The position numbers and the translations under genes are program-made. A stretch of DNA of 57,500 nucleotides from Symbiodinium natans. Lineage: Eukaryota > Sar > Dinophyceae > Suessiales > Symbiodiniaceae. Position 1 is the first letter of the stretch. Each line of letters begins with the position of its first letter. The notes beneath the pieces are model-generated. The model was given only the letters and a program-made list of their open reading frames with translations. It did not search any database and was not told the DNA's origin. Shown here piece by piece: positions 1 through 9,580 of the stretch. The stretch covers positions 40,001-97,500 of the forward strand of contig CAJNDS010000519.1 in the NCBI GenBank assembly GCA_905221605.1, in the 5' to 3' direction.

Positions 1-107
1 ACCCGCAACCCTCAAACCTCAACCCTCAAACCTCAACCCTAAACCCTAAACCCTAAACCCTAAACCCTAAACCCTAAACCCTAAACCCTAAACCCTAAAC
101 CCCAAAC
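1..107. repeat. CCCTAAA telomere-like array
   Basis: Perfect CCCTAAA heptamers, preceded at the window edge by CCCTCAAAC variants. Because the same array recurs throughout the window, this is an interstitial copy rather than a chromosome end. Confidence 0.95.
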
Positions 108-230
108 CAAAAAATGCGCCTACAAGCCCTTTCAGGCCGTACTGCCGCCGCAGCGGAAGGAGCCGGGACATCCCAGAGCAGCTTTGGGGTGCTTTTAGGG
201 GCTTATAGGGCATAAAGGGGCTGATAGGGT

Positions 231-320
231 TTAGGGTTGAGGGTTGAGGGTTCAGGGTTCAGGGTTCAGGGTTCAGGGTTCAGGGTTCAGGGTTTAGGGT
301 TTAGGGTTTAGGGTTTAGGT
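231..320. repeat. TTTAGGG/TTCAGGG array
   Basis: Heptamers in the opposite orientation to the array at the window start; the two bracket a ~120-bp unique segment (about 108-230). Several units are the TTCAGGG or TTGAGGG variant. The following 320-840 holds scattered CCCTAAA and TTTAGGG copies and no segment I can defend as a gene. Confidence 0.95.
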
Positions 321-1591
321 TGATTGGAGCTTTTCTCGGGTTTGCATAGGGCTTTGGGGGGGATATAGGTTTTCAGGGTTGAGGGTCGTCAGTTGGGGGA
401 CTTGAGGAAGGAGCGTAAAATGATTGTTTGCTTTCATTGTTCTACATGGTTGGGTTGGGGTGTTTGGGCTTGACGTATCTGGCGTGCTTGTAAGATGTTT
501 GATAGATTCATGGCCATGACTGGTATTCTGGTTTCGTTCATATGTTCGCTTAGCCCGAAACCCCAAACCCTGTCCCCTATCTGTACCCCTTGCTTGCTTC
601 CTCTCAGTCCCCGAAAAATGCCCTGAACTGTAAACCCTAAGCCCTAAACCCATAACCCTAAACCCTAAACCCCAAACCCCAAACCCCATCAAACCCCAAA
701 CCCTAAACCCTAAACCCCAAACCCTATACCGATCGGTTGGGCGTGCAAGACTGCGAGGTTTACGCCTCAAGGAGTCATCAGAACTCAGGGGTCGACTCTG
801 CAAGTATCTATGAGGGTTTATAGAGGGTTTTGTTATGCGGCGCATCTGGGTTTATAGGGTTTAGGGTTTAGGGTTCAGGGTTTAGGGGTGTATGTCAGGT
901 TTTGTTCTGTGGCTTATATACAGGTTTTGAGGGTTTATGTAGGGTTGTAAGGAGTTCAATGACTCGGCTTCCGAGGCCTGGTACCACGGAGGAGGAGAAG
1001 AAGCAACATGTGGCCGCTTGTCCAGCGATAGCCCCCCCCCCCCCCCCCCCCCTGAGGGGTTAATTACAGTTTAGGGTTGAGGGTTTAGGGTTTAGGGTTG
1101 AGGGTTTAGGGTTGAGGGCTTAGGGTTGAGGATTCAGGGTTCAGGGTTTCGGAGGCAGCGGCATTTAGAGCTGGGATTGCGTTAGAGGGCAGGCACTGAA
1201 GGCTCGACCGACATCCAATAGGAGGGCTATCAAGATTCTAAGATACGTGAGTTGAACACAAAGTTTTGAACCCTTGAAACGTAGTAGCTCAGCTATTACT
1301 TCATTAGGTCTGGTTTCGCAATATGCAAGATGGTCCGCATGACCCTCTAAACCCTACCCCTAACCCTAAACCCTAAACCCTGAACCCTGAACCCTGAACC
1401 CTGAACCCTGAACCCTCTAAACCCTAAACCCCAAACCCTCTGGAACCCCCACTCAAACCCCAAAGCCTTCCAGCCATCAACCCACGAGCCTCCACGCCCA
1501 AAACCCCTGAAACCCTCGAGCCTCCTTACCCGTCACACACTCGTAACCCCGCACTCCCTGCGATCTCTAAATCATCAGCCTCCCCTTCCTC

Positions 1592-1754
1592 CCAAACCCC
1601 AAACCCCAAACCCCAAACCCCAAACCCCAAACCCCAAACCCCAAACCCCAAACCCCAAACCCCAAACCCCAAACCCCAAACCCCAAACCCTAAACCCTAA
1701 ACCCTAAACCCTAAACCCTAAACCCTAAACCCTAAACCCTAAACCCTAAACCCT
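1592..1754. repeat. CCCCAAA then CCCTAAA array
   Basis: About twelve CCCCAAA units switch abruptly to CCCTAAA units. The switch suggests homogenisation of variant blocks. It lies directly upstream of the exon candidate at 1799-1880. Confidence 0.95.
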
Positions 1755-1798
1755 GAACTCAAGTCATTGCAGAAACCAAAGCCTCTAAGCTCCTGTAG

Positions 1799-1880
1799 AC
1801 CGAGGCAGAGAGCCACTTCTACACGGCCACTTCGGAAGAAGCTGCGGGCTTCCGGGAGCTCGTCCGGGGGCTTCAGCAAG
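1799..1880 (+). CDS. Candidate internal exon
   Basis: Follows TCCTGTAG and is open for 27 codons, starting TEAESHFYTATSEE and ending RELVRGLQQ, then meets the array as CAGCAAG|GGTTTACGG. Composition is hydrophilic and coding-like. No family recognised. Left flank CCCTAAA, right flank TTTAGGG, the pattern proposed for intron ends here. Confidence 0.45.
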
Positions 1881-2081
1881 GGTTTACGGTTGAGGGTTTG
1901 GGGTTCGGGGTTTAGGGTTTAGGGTTTAGGGTTAGGGGTTCGGGGTTTAAGGTTTATGGGATTTGGGGCTTATGGGGTTTAGGTACTGAGCGGAGGGGGT
2001 GGTAGGGGGGTGGTTCGGACTTGTAGGCGAGTTGAGCGCGACTACTCTTCAAATGATGCAAAGCATGATGTGGGGACTTTA

Positions 2082-2163
2082 CGACATTAGAGGTGCCTTA
2101 TTGGGGTCCTCACTATAAGGGGATCCTACTATGTGGGGTCTATTTTAGGGGTCGCCTGTTCGT
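2082..2163. mobile_element. Foldback element, family F
   Basis: About 80 bp running from a TTTACGACATTAGAGG-like start to a TTCGTAAACCCC end, with the internal box GGGGTCCTCA..AAGGGGATCCTACTAT shared with copies at 5690, 12696, 16522, 21872 and 43728. No coding capacity. Confidence 0.7.
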
Positions 2164-2485
2164 AAACCCCAAGCCCCAAACCCTAAACCCTAAACCCCCT
2201 CTGTAAATTTGCCTTTTCTGATCCTACAGCGATAGGGCTCGTCCTGCTCAGCAGGCTTGGAGCGAGGGCGCATAGTAAGCGTTCTATGGGTCCAGGCCTC
2301 TAGAGCTAGGGTCTTTCAGGTCTCGTCATGCTTTGAGGACGATGTCCCGAAAACAAGCCAAAGTGTCAAGTGCAGTTCCGTTTGGATCTCGTATGATGCT
2401 ACCTTCGACCCCGAGGCGAAGCCCCGAGATCGTCTCAAGTTTTCCCTCTCCTGATCACAACTCAGGGTGCAGCCGTTTACTTTGT

Positions 2486-2600
2486 CATACTGGGGGGTAA
2501 CATTTTACATGTTTAAGCGTACTTAACACTCAATAAGGAATAGATATCTAAATGGCTAACCCTATCCCAACCATGAACTAGTTTAGGGGCGTGAGGTGCG
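2486..2600. mobile_element. Dispersed repeat, family M
   Basis: Shares GGGTAACATTTTA(C/T)ATG, TTTAAG(C/G)GTACTTAA and CCCAACCATGAACTAG with 36248-36370, in the same order and spacing. No open frame of note. Confidence 0.7.
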
Positions 2601-2835
2601 AGGCGGGGGAGGCGGGGGCGGGGTGGGGGTTAGTACCTGCTCAGGGGGTTCGGGCGGAGAGTTTAAGAATGTAGAGTACACTTCTCCAAGTCTGAGCCCC
2701 GAAGGTCAAGGGGCTCATGGACGATCCGCAGAGGAGACATGCCCTGGGCCAGGAGGCAGCACGCCTACCTGGGTGGTGTAGTTCCCTTGTCTTTCCCTTT
2801 GAGGGGAACCTGCTCGTAGACAGATATAACCCAAA

Positions 2836-2932
2836 GGCTCCATGTACCCTTATAGTAGATACCTAGGCCTTAAGGTACCCTTATGGGAACCCCTTCAAGG
2901 CCTAGGTATCTACTATATGGGTACATGGAGCC
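2836..2932. mobile_element. Foldback element, family A
   Basis: 97 bp with near-perfect terminal inverted repeats of about 45 bp starting GGCTCCATGTACCC and ending GGGTACATGGAGCC; the whole can fold into one hairpin. An almost identical 97-bp copy lies at 49279-49375. Diverged relatives are at 17382, 30197 and 40384. Confidence 0.85.
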
Positions 2933-2987
2933 TTATAGGGTAAGGGGTGTAGAGCACAATTTAGCTGTTGACGACTTCATCCTTTAG

Positions 2988-3036
2988 CATGTTCAAGCAG
3001 GAGAAAGTTGGAGACTTCAACCCACGGGCCTCAAAG
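2988..3036 (+). CDS. Candidate short exon
   Basis: CCTTTAG acceptor, then a frame with ATG at its second base reading MFKQEKVGDFNPRASK, ending TCAAAG|GTTGAGGG at the start of a heptamer block. Short, so weak on its own. Confidence 0.35.
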
Positions 3037-3198
3037 GTTGAGGGTTCAGGGCTCTCAGGGTTTAGGTTTTTTTTCGGGTTTAGAATTAGGGGTTTAGGGT
3101 TTAGGGTTTAGGGTTTGGGAATTGGGGTTTAGGGTTTACTGCGCTTCGAACAAGACCCTGGACCTTCAGCCCTAACTCCCTCGATCACACGTTCGCAG

Positions 3199-3246
3199 CC
3201 CCGGGGTTGCCTGAGAGGGCTTACCTGGGACCCTCTTTCTACCCAG
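3199..3246 (+). CDS. Candidate short exon
   Basis: Follows GTTCGCAG; reads APGLPERAYLGPSFYP and ends TACCCAG|GGTTTAGGG. The junction is in the phase-locked form seen at many other array starts. Confidence 0.35.
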
Positions 3247-3457
3247 GGTTTAGGGTTTAGGGTTTAGGGTTTAGTTTTATGGGTAGTTACTACTACTCAG
3301 AGAGCGCAATATTCCCCTTACTTCAGAAAGCGCACCTTGAATTTTGCATAGGTATCTTAGGGTTCAGAGCTTTGGGATTGGGGCTTAGGGTTCTTTGGTT
3401 CAGGGATTTTGGGTTTAGGGTTCTTAGTATGCACTAAGCTGTGTTCCTTGGTTACAG

Positions 3458-3509
3458 GTTAATGGGCACGCCCAAGCCATTTTGCACTGGGCGAACGCTT
3501 TTCCCCCAG
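3458..3509 (+). CDS. Candidate exon
   Basis: After GGTTACAG the frame reads VNGHAQAILHWANAFPP and stays open to about 3542. The donor is not clear because a CCCTAAA-type block follows rather than TTTAGGG. Confidence 0.3.
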
Positions 3510-3808
3510 CTCCACGAGTCACTAACCTCAGCGACATAAACCTTAAGCCCTGAACCCGAAACCCTAAGCCCTGAACCCTAAACCCTAAACCTTAACACCT
3601 ACCCCTCAATTAAGGAACATGCCGGAGGCCTTGATGCTTGCATGTGATCCCTATACCGAAACTTAACGTCTTTTCCTTACCTAGGGGTACGAGGCTCCTT
3701 GAGTACCGATGGTTGTTGGCAGAACCCCAGAGGATCCTTTTTCACTTTGGAGTCTTTGGGGTCTAGGCTTTTGGGGGTTTAGGGTTTAAGCTTGGTTCCT
3801 TCTTCTTC

Positions 3809-3845
3809 TTTTTTTTTTTTTTTTTTTGGGGGGGGGGGGGGGGGG
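3809..3845. repeat. Poly(T)-poly(G) junction
   Basis: A run of about 19 T joins directly to about 18 G. The same arrangement recurs at 19764, 20339, 32184 and 50297. The G run could form G-quadruplexes. Confidence 0.9.
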
Positions 3846-3934
3846 TTGGGGGGTTTGGGCTTTGGGGTTTAGGGCTTGGTGTGCTTTGGAGGTTCGCAGG
3901 TAGTTAATTTCTGGGGTTGTGAATATTGTTACAG

Positions 3935-4029
3935 CTGGTGCAAACTTTGTTTACGGAGCGAGGGCGTGGGCAGGGTTGTGTGCTTTGGGCTTGCGACATA
4001 TGGCACGAGGATCTCGCCCGGCGCCCTGG
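3935..4029 (+). CDS. Candidate exon
   Basis: Preceded by ATTGTTACAG. About 31 codons open: starts LVQTLFTERGRG, contains CVLWACDIWHEDLARR. Donor uncertain. No domain recognised. Confidence 0.4.
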
Positions 4030-4135
4030 ATATACCCTGAACCCCACCGCCTCAATCTAGGGAGTTAGGGTTTAGGTTTAGGGTTCTGCAATCCGTACCT
4101 GTAAGCCTCCTAACACCCCCAAACCCTAGACCCTA

Positions 4136-4236
4136 CCTTAAGAACTCAGAACCTACTTTTGTGTAGGTTACCTATGAATCCTATAAGGGGTTTTGTAGTA
4201 ACAACCTACAAAAAAGTAGGTTTTGGGTTCTAAAGG
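4136..4236. mobile_element. Foldback element, family D
   Basis: Inverted arms of the type TTACCTTAAGAACYCRRAACC near one end and GGTTYTTGGGTTCTTAAGGTAA near the other, with central CCTATAAGGGGTTTT. A second copy at 39708-39808 has its centre in inverted orientation. Confidence 0.75.
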
Positions 4237-4317
4237 TAAAAACCCTAAACCCTAAACCCTAAACCCTAAACCCTAAACCCTAAACCCTAAACTCTCTGAT
4301 CCCCTAAACTCGAGCAG

Positions 4318-4387
4318 ATGCGTGGAGGCCAAGCGGCGCGCGGAAGTCTTCGTGAAGTCTCGCGGGGGGGCCCAATGTGGAAACCAG
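4318..4387 (+). CDS. Candidate internal exon
   Basis: CGAGCAG acceptor; one partial codon, then 23 codons CVEAKRRAEVF...GGAQCGNQ, ending AACCAG|GGTTTAGGG. Strongly charged and lacks stops. Flanked left by CCCTAAA and right by TTTAGGG. Confidence 0.45.
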
Positions 4388-4511
4388 GGTTTAGGGTTTG
4401 GGGTTTAGGGTTTCGGGTTGAGGGTCTAGGGTTTAGGGTTTCGGGTTTAGGGTTTAGGGTTTAGGGACTTTGTGCCTGCTCTCTCCTTTTGCGCGCGCGC
4501 GCGCCCCCCGC

Positions 4512-4560
4512 CTCCTACGCGCACGAGTGGAGGTGCCAGGAGGCCTTAGAAGCACTATAG
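4512..4560 (+). CDS. Candidate exon 5' of introner I
   Basis: Frame reads LLRARVEVPGGLRSTI and ends one base into a codon at ACTATAG|GTCGG. Joining to 4705 by the GT..AG element between them continues the frame as GCYIMMVVPGFWKRGV and a stop. Confidence 0.35.
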
Positions 4561-4704
4561 GTCGGAATAAATGCGAATAATCTTCCCTTATGGCCCCTTT
4601 GTAATGAAAGTATAAGAACCCCCTCCATACCCTACTCTAGTTTTATGGTCCCTGTGTCAATATACTATAAGAACCCCCACCGAAACCCTATTCTAGTTTT
4701 TCAG
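4561..4704 (+). mobile_element. Introner-like element, family I
   Basis: Starts GTCGGAATA and ends TAGTTTTTCAG, a GT..AG unit of 144 bp. Related copies at 14612-14712 and 35188-35286 start at the same GTCGGA motif and follow the same TATAG(GG) exon end. Contains two internal ACTATAAGAACCCCC..CTATTCTAG-like units. Confidence 0.55.
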
Positions 4705-4754
4705 GATGCTACATTATGATGGTTGTGCCAGGGTTTTGGAAACGAGGTGTCTGA
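4705..4754 (+). CDS. Candidate exon 3' of introner I
   Basis: Begins after TTTTTCAG, needs the single base left by the exon at 4512-4560, then reads CYIMMVVPGFWKRGV and TGA at 4752. An alternative longer frame (4723-4941, 72 codons) overlaps it, so the reading here is not settled. Confidence 0.3.
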
Positions 4755-5147
4755 GTGTGTGACCGCGCAACGCAAACCCCAAAGAACTCCGACCACGATC
4801 ACCGCAGTATCCCAGGAACGGCACCGCCTTCAACAGACCGAGCAAAGCTACGCAAAACGCAGTGAAAGCCCGAAATGTGGGTCCACGCCCCCATCCCGTA
4901 AGAAGCACAACTCTGGGTTCCTTGGAGGTTCATGCTGCTAACATAGCCTACTCTAGGGTGAAGGGGATGTAGGGTATACAGGGTTTAGGGTTTAGGGCTT
5001 AGGGTTTAGGGCTTAGGGTTTAGGGTTTAGGGTTTAGGGCCTATAGGGTTTAGGGTTTAGGGTTTAGCGCTCAGGGTTCAGGGTTTAGGGCCCCTAGACC
5101 CCTAAACCCAAAAACCATGCCGAGGCCGTGGCCAGTTTCTATCGCAG

Positions 5148-5198
5148 CTGGTGGAGCTTGCGCAAGTGAGTCCGCAGAAAAAAGCTGAGCGTTCCAAG
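5148..5198 (+). CDS. Candidate internal exon
   Basis: ATCGCAG acceptor; exactly 17 codons LVELAQVSPQKKAERSK; donor CCAAG|GTCTGA. A phase-0 exon on both sides. Confidence 0.4.
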
Positions 5199-5689
5199 GT
5201 CTGATCTTCGAGGCCTGTAGGGTTTAGGGTTTAGGGTCTAGGGTCTAGGGCCTAGGGTCTAGGGTCTAGGGTCTAGAGGGTTTAGCGCTTAGGGTCCAGG
5301 GTTTAGGGTTCAGGGCTCTTGTGCTGGGGTTTAGTTTAGGGTTTAGGGGGCCCCGACGGCTCTAGGGTTTAGGGGATTTGGGGATTTGGGGGGCTTGTTG
5401 AGTTTTAAGAGCCCCCGGTATCCAAGGTTTGGGAGAGCACTTGTGAGCCTCAGGGGTGAATCCTGAGGACATGCGGTATGCCAGCCTTGGACTCCCAGAC
5501 AAGAGCTGAAGGGTTCAGCGTGTGCCTGGACTAGCCGAAATGCCCACTCGAATTAGGCCCCTAGGAACCTGCAGGTTATTCCAAGCAGTTAGGCCTGGGA
5601 ATCTTTGTGGAGTTTTTCTCAGAAGGAGTTGGCCCAGAACATGCTATATGGGGGTTAATCCTAAACCCTAAACAATAAACCCTATTTTC

Positions 5690-5800
5690 GTAAACCCCCA
5701 TATTAAGCTGTTTACGATCTTAGGGGTACCTTTTTGGGGTCCTCATTTTAAGGGGATCCTACTATTTGGGGTCCTTTTTAGGGGTCCCCTATTTTCGTAA
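5690..5800. mobile_element. Foldback element, family F
   Basis: Runs from TTTTCGTAAACCCCCATATTAAGCTG through TACGATCTTAGGGGTACC and GGGGTCCTCATTTTAAGGGG to CCCTATTTTCGTAAACCC. TTTTCGTAAACCCCCATATT recurs at 5842-5861, a ~150-bp flanking direct repeat. Confidence 0.7.
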
Positions 5801-5872
5801 ACCCGAAACCCTAAGCCCTAAGCCCTAAACCCTAAACCCTATTTTCGTAAACCCCCATATTTAGCTGTTCAG

Positions 5873-5958
5873 CCGATGCACCAGTGCTTTGCACGACTGG
5901 CGCAGTGAAAGCCGACGAGGCTGTTGGGTTGGAGGCGACGGAAGGAATGGAGGCGCAG
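5873..5958 (+). CDS. Candidate internal exon
   Basis: TGTTCAG acceptor, two bases of a split codon, then 28 codons DAPVLCTTGAVKADEA...EGMEAQ, donor GCGCAG|GTTTTG. High Glu/Ala content and no stop. No family recognised. Confidence 0.45.
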
Positions 5959-6178
5959 GTTTTGAATTCGCCGAGGGCCTTTTTTGGGTTTAGGGTTTAG
6001 GGTTTAGGGTTTAGGGTTTAGGGTTTAGGGTTTAGGGTTCTGTGTCTGGCCTTGTTCGGAGAACAGGTGCGACACATCCAGGTGAGGATTCACGCAAGCC
6101 TGCTGCAAAAGGGTTCAGGGTTTAGGGTTTAGGGTTCAGGGTTTAGGGTTACGGCTGCATGGGGTGCATCCCTGGCAG

Positions 6179-6264
6179 TCAAAAGGTCAGCACAGTTTCG
6201 CTGGGATCAGCACCGGCTGGAAGCAAAACAGCAGCAGGAAGCCCCAATTGGGCTTTGCTTAAAG
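6179..6264 (+). CDS. Candidate internal exon
   Basis: CCTGGCAG acceptor, then KRSAQFRWDQHRLEAK and a QQQEAPIGLCLK tail, meeting the array after AAAG. The frame is also open upstream to the previous array (VTAAWGASLAV). Confidence 0.4.
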
Positions 6265-6305
6265 GATCTTGGGGTTCAGGGTTTAGGGTTTAGGGTTTAG
6301 GGTTT

Positions 6306-6416
6306 ACTTAAAGGATCAGGGGACTTAGCAAGTAGGGGTATACTTAGGGCAACTATAGTTTTTGTTACTGATAACCCCAATGTGGGTACTTATAACCCTA
6401 CTTACTAACTCCCATG
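6306..6416. mobile_element. Foldback element
   Basis: Arms of the type ACTTAAAGGATCAGGGGACTTAG..TAGGGGTATACTT and its rough complement ATAACCCTACTTACTAACTCCCATGATCC. A related copy is at 9846-9936. Confidence 0.55.
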
Positions 6417-6448
6417 ATCCTCCAAGTAACCCGAAGCTGCGAAGCTCG

Positions 6449-6528
6449 AAACCCTAGGATGCATTGTCCCATACTTCAAGCCGAACCCTGAAACATGGCA
6501 GGCGTCCAATGGCTGTATTAAGGGTTGT
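6449..6528 (+). CDS. Candidate exon
   Basis: Starts after AAACCCTAG, the typical right end of a CCCTAAA block. Reads CIVPYFKPNPETWQAS then NGCIKGCAEG. Cys-rich second half; no domain recognised. Confidence 0.4.
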
Positions 6529-6596
6529 GCCGAGGGATGCCCTAAACCCTAAACCCTAAACCCTAAACCCTAAACCCTAAACCCTAAATCCCTGAG

Positions 6597-6711
6597 CTTG
6601 ATGGATGATGTGGCCAAGCGGGTTGTGCCAGAAGGATCGCAACAGAAGGACATCAGCAGCGCAAGCACTCGCAGCCCGTACCGCCACAGCCAAGAACAAC
6701 AACAAGCATAA
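6597..6711 (+). CDS. Candidate terminal exon
   Basis: After CCCTGAG the frame reads LMDDVAKRVVPEGSQQKD, continues ISSASTRSPYRHSQEQQQA and stops at TAA 6709-6711. Hydrophilic, disordered-type C terminus. The Gln/His-rich DNA at 6840-6890 (CAGCAA.. and CACCGC..) lies in the presumed 3' flank and is open in several frames. Confidence 0.45.
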
Positions 6712-7506
6712 CCACTGAAAGCTGTTGTCCATGGTCTCCATGATGCTAATATGTTAAAAACTACCTCTTGTTTCCATTGACTGTTCACCACCATGAAATA
6801 GTACTACTGAATCAAAGCAGCGGTAGTCACCAGCATCGTCAGCATCAACAGCAACAGCAACAGCAACACCGCCACCGCCACCAGAAGCAGCTAGCGATTT
6901 GAAATCCGAAGCCCCCACACTCGCTCCAACTCTGGCACGGGGTTCTGCAGCCCTCGAAGCCACAATGCACTTAGGGTTTTTGGAGCTCGGTCATACTTTG
7001 GATCAGTCTGGAAGAGCAGCCAAACCCGAAAACCCCAAACCCTAAACACCAAACCCTAAACCCTAAACCCCAAACCCTAAACCCTGAACCCTAAAACCCC
7101 CAAGAGACTCCGGATGCCCCCCCCCATCCGCCCCTGCGCAGACCGGATTTGTGGACTTCCTGACGCTGACAGTGCTCCTTGATTCTCCCTGCGGGTTTAG
7201 GGTTTAGGGTTTAGGGGTTAGGGTTTAGGGGGTTTAGGGGTTTAGGGGTCTAGGGGGTTCAGACGAATATGCGTAGCTCGTTCATTATGCAATTTTTCTC
7301 ACGGTTCTTACCATTATCACACGAAACCTGAGCCCGGGTTGTTGGAGATGCAAGGTTCTTCCACGTGCTCATGGGCGCCGTTGACGAGGCGATTCTAAGT
7401 TCAAGGGTTCAGGGTTCGGGGTTTAGGGTTTAGGGTTCAGGGTTCAGGGTTCAGGGTTCAGGCGTTCAGGGTTTAGGGTTTCGGGATTAGGGTTTAGGGG
7501 CTGCAG

Positions 7507-7578
7507 GCACGGTGCAAGCGGTCAGTCGCACGGTCTTCAAGCAAGCTGTTGAAGGCAAGGCTACATGGACTTATGAAG
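7507..7578 (+). CDS. Candidate internal exon
   Basis: GCTGCAG acceptor; GTVQAVSRTVFKQAVEGK then ATWTYE, donor TATGAAG|GGTTTAGGG. One of the cleanest exon/array junctions. Confidence 0.45.
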
Positions 7579-7695
7579 GGTTTAGGGTTTTAGGGTTTTA
7601 GGGTTTTAGGGTTTTCGGGTTTAGGGTTTTAGGGTTTTAGGGGTTTTAGGGTTTTAGGGTTTAGGGTTTTAGGGTTTTAGGGTTCAGGGTTTAGG
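7579..7695. repeat. TTTTAGGG array
   Basis: Eight-base GGGTTTTA units dominate, unlike the heptamer elsewhere. A second such block is at 54714-54815. Confidence 0.9.
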
Positions 7696-7774
7696 GGGCG
7701 TACAACTGGGGTCGGCTTAGGGTTGAAGGTCGGCAGCTTAGAGGAACTCTGAAGCTTGATGCGCATGTTATGTA

Positions 7775-7890
7775 TAATATGTATATATATATATACATAT
7801 ACATGCATACATACATACATACATACATACATACATACATACATACATACATACCTATATATATATATATATATATGTGTGTGTTTATAG
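7775..7890. repeat. TA / ATAC / TG microsatellite
   Basis: TATATA, then about a dozen CATA units, then TATATA and TGTGTG. Open frames through it are compositional. Confidence 0.95.
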
Positions 7891-7956
7891 TCATGTGTCT
7901 AGTGATTCTCTAGTGATGTTACACTCATCTTCACTGTATTTATGTAAATCTTTCAG

Positions 7957-8067
7957 GTGATTCTATCTTGCACACCGAAGGTCCTTGGGTTTGGTGACCC
8001 TCTCACAGATTCCCGCTCGCAACTCCTTGGGGTATTGAGTCGTGCGCCGAATCGAGTGCACCTTTGA
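7957..8067 (+). CDS. Candidate terminal exon
   Basis: Follows TAAATCTTTCAG, a good polypyrimidine acceptor. 36 codons from VILSCTPKVLGFGDPL to SRAPNRVHL, then TGA at 8065. Confidence 0.4.
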   Translation: MILSCTPKVLGFGDPLTDSRSQLLGVLSRAPNRVHL

Positions 8068-8256
8068 TCATCCTGCTCATAAGGTTTGATTAAAGAATGC
8101 AGGGCTTAGAGTTTATTCGGTCACCCCAAACCCTAAACCCTAAACCCTAAACCCTAAGCCCTAAACCCTAAACCCTAAACCCTAAGCCCTAAACCCCAAA
8201 CCCTAAACCCTAAACCCAAAACCCCATATGTTTGACGGTTCACGTGCGTCGGCCAG

Positions 8257-8322
8257 GAAGCACAGTGCCTTCACAACCTTTCGGCACAGGCGGCAGAGGC
8301 GGTTTCCGCCACAAACCCCAAG
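8257..8322 (+). CDS. Candidate exon
   Basis: TCGGCCAG acceptor; 22 codons EAQCLHNLSAQAAEAV..ATNPK. Right edge runs into CCCTAAA, so the end is uncertain. Confidence 0.35.
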
Positions 8323-8612
8323 CCCTAAACCCTAAATCCTAAACCCTAAACCCTAAACCCTAAGCCCTTAGGGGTTGAACCTTAGGACCTAAGGTTTTTA
8401 CCGAAGGTTCCCCGAAATCCCCTAAATCCGTAAATTCAGAAACCCTTAGAAGCACATATAAATGCCCCGAAAACCCGCTTGGGAAGGGGTCGGCCATACA
8501 CCCAGAGGCCATTGACTGGGCTCCTGTTAAGGAACCATGTATTAAGACACCAAGTTTGTTTTGTATTCATGTTCTTTTCGTTTATAGGGTTTATTGAATG
8601 TCTAGGGACTAG

Positions 8613-8735
8613 GATATGAGGAACTTGAAGCTACCATAGCCAGAAAATCTCGATTCTTTCTCCACATCCGTATGATGGCAAACTTAAGTCTCTCAACAGT
8701 AGCCCAGTCAACGTTACCGCGCTGCCGCAATGAAG
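8613..8735 (+). CDS. Candidate internal exon
   Basis: GGGACTAG acceptor; 41 codons, GYEELEATIARKSRFFLH at the start and QSTLPRCRNE at the end, donor AATGAAG|GGTTAAGGG. Long for this window and hydrophilic at both ends. No domain recognised. Confidence 0.5.
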
Positions 8736-8756
8736 GGTTAAGGGTTTAGGGACCAG

Positions 8757-8883
8757 GGGCTACGAGGAGTGTTCTCCATGAAGACTCGGCCCATTCTGGG
8801 TCAACGGTCTATTTGGCTCAAGATAGGGTACAGAAGTGCCCGACATGTTGGGCTAGTTGGGGGGTGCAAAATACACCGCCCTA
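8757..8883 (+). CDS. Candidate exon, frame ambiguous
   Basis: The frame ATRSVLHEDSAHSGSTVY..QKCPTCWASWGVQNTPP ends in TAA before a CCCTAAA block. A second frame here (VFSMKTRPILGQRS..) is open as well, so which is used is unresolved. The CPTCW pattern is suggestive only. Confidence 0.35.
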
Positions 8884-8976
8884 AACCCTGAATCCTGAAT
8901 CCTGGACCCTAAACCCTAAACCCTAAACCCTAAACCCTAGAAGTACGTGTCTGGACCTAGCTTGCTTGAAAGCCAG

Positions 8977-9046
8977 GCATCCCCAGCGCAAACGGGCCCC
9001 GGGCTGAGTTGGAAGCCCTGCAAAAGCCCCTGGCTCTTATTGGGGG
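8977..9046 (+). CDS. Candidate internal exon
   Basis: AAAGCCAG acceptor; GIPSANGPRAELEALQK then PLALIGG; ends ATTGGG|GGTTTAGGG. Confidence 0.4.
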
Positions 9047-9364
9047 TTTAGGGTGAATGGGGGAAGTTAGGTACCCTACCCTACATAATGCCTTAAAGGA
9101 TCTATATATATATATATATATATAGATATTGATATTTATATACATATGGGGCGCCTCATTCCCTTTAGTTCCCTACTAAGAACCAGTGAGAAAAGGCAGG
9201 TTTTAGGCTCAAGGGTTGAGGGTTTAAGGAGATTGGGGTTTAGGGTTCAGGTTTTCTGGGGTTCCGGATCTTAAGCGGTTCGCCAGAACAGGAAGTTCGA
9301 TAGCGACAGGGAGAATTCCTCGCAAAGGGCCGGGTTTAGGGTTTAGGGTTCTGGACGGTGGGGT

Positions 9365-9580
9365 GTGCTCAACCAAGGCCACTCGTCACAGAAAGCCACG
9401 GGGGCCCCGGACCCAACGCTTCGGAAGTTGGTATTTGGGATTGGGAGTAACCTAGACACACGTCATGCCTACTTGGCTTCTCCCTTTTTGGGTTATGTAG
9501 GTTCATCTGGGTATGTTTACTGCTTACTTGCGAGGTTTATGACCGCTGTTCTTTCTCATGTGCGGCTGCTGCATCGTTGA
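9365..9580 (+). CDS. Candidate terminal exon or short ORF
   Basis: Open 71 codons to TGA; the convincing part starts after AACCAAG with GHSSQKATGAPDPTLRKL and includes HAYLASPFLGYVGSSG. Start codon uncertain (non-ATG at the listed start). Confidence 0.3.
   Translation: MLNQGHSSQKATGAPDPTLRKLVFGIGSNLDTRHAYLASPFLGYVGSSGYVYCLLARFMTAVLSHVRLLHR

Noticed and set aside
1-107. True chromosome end at the left edge
   Set aside because: The same heptamer, in both orientations, recurs through the entire window with unique DNA between, so the edge array is interstitial.
6835-6895. CAG-repeat signature of Eimeria
   Set aside because: Eimeria genomes also carry interspersed TTTAGGG heptamers, but their abundant CAG tracts are nearly absent here, and foldback elements and a viral relic fit poorly. 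Not excluded for certain.
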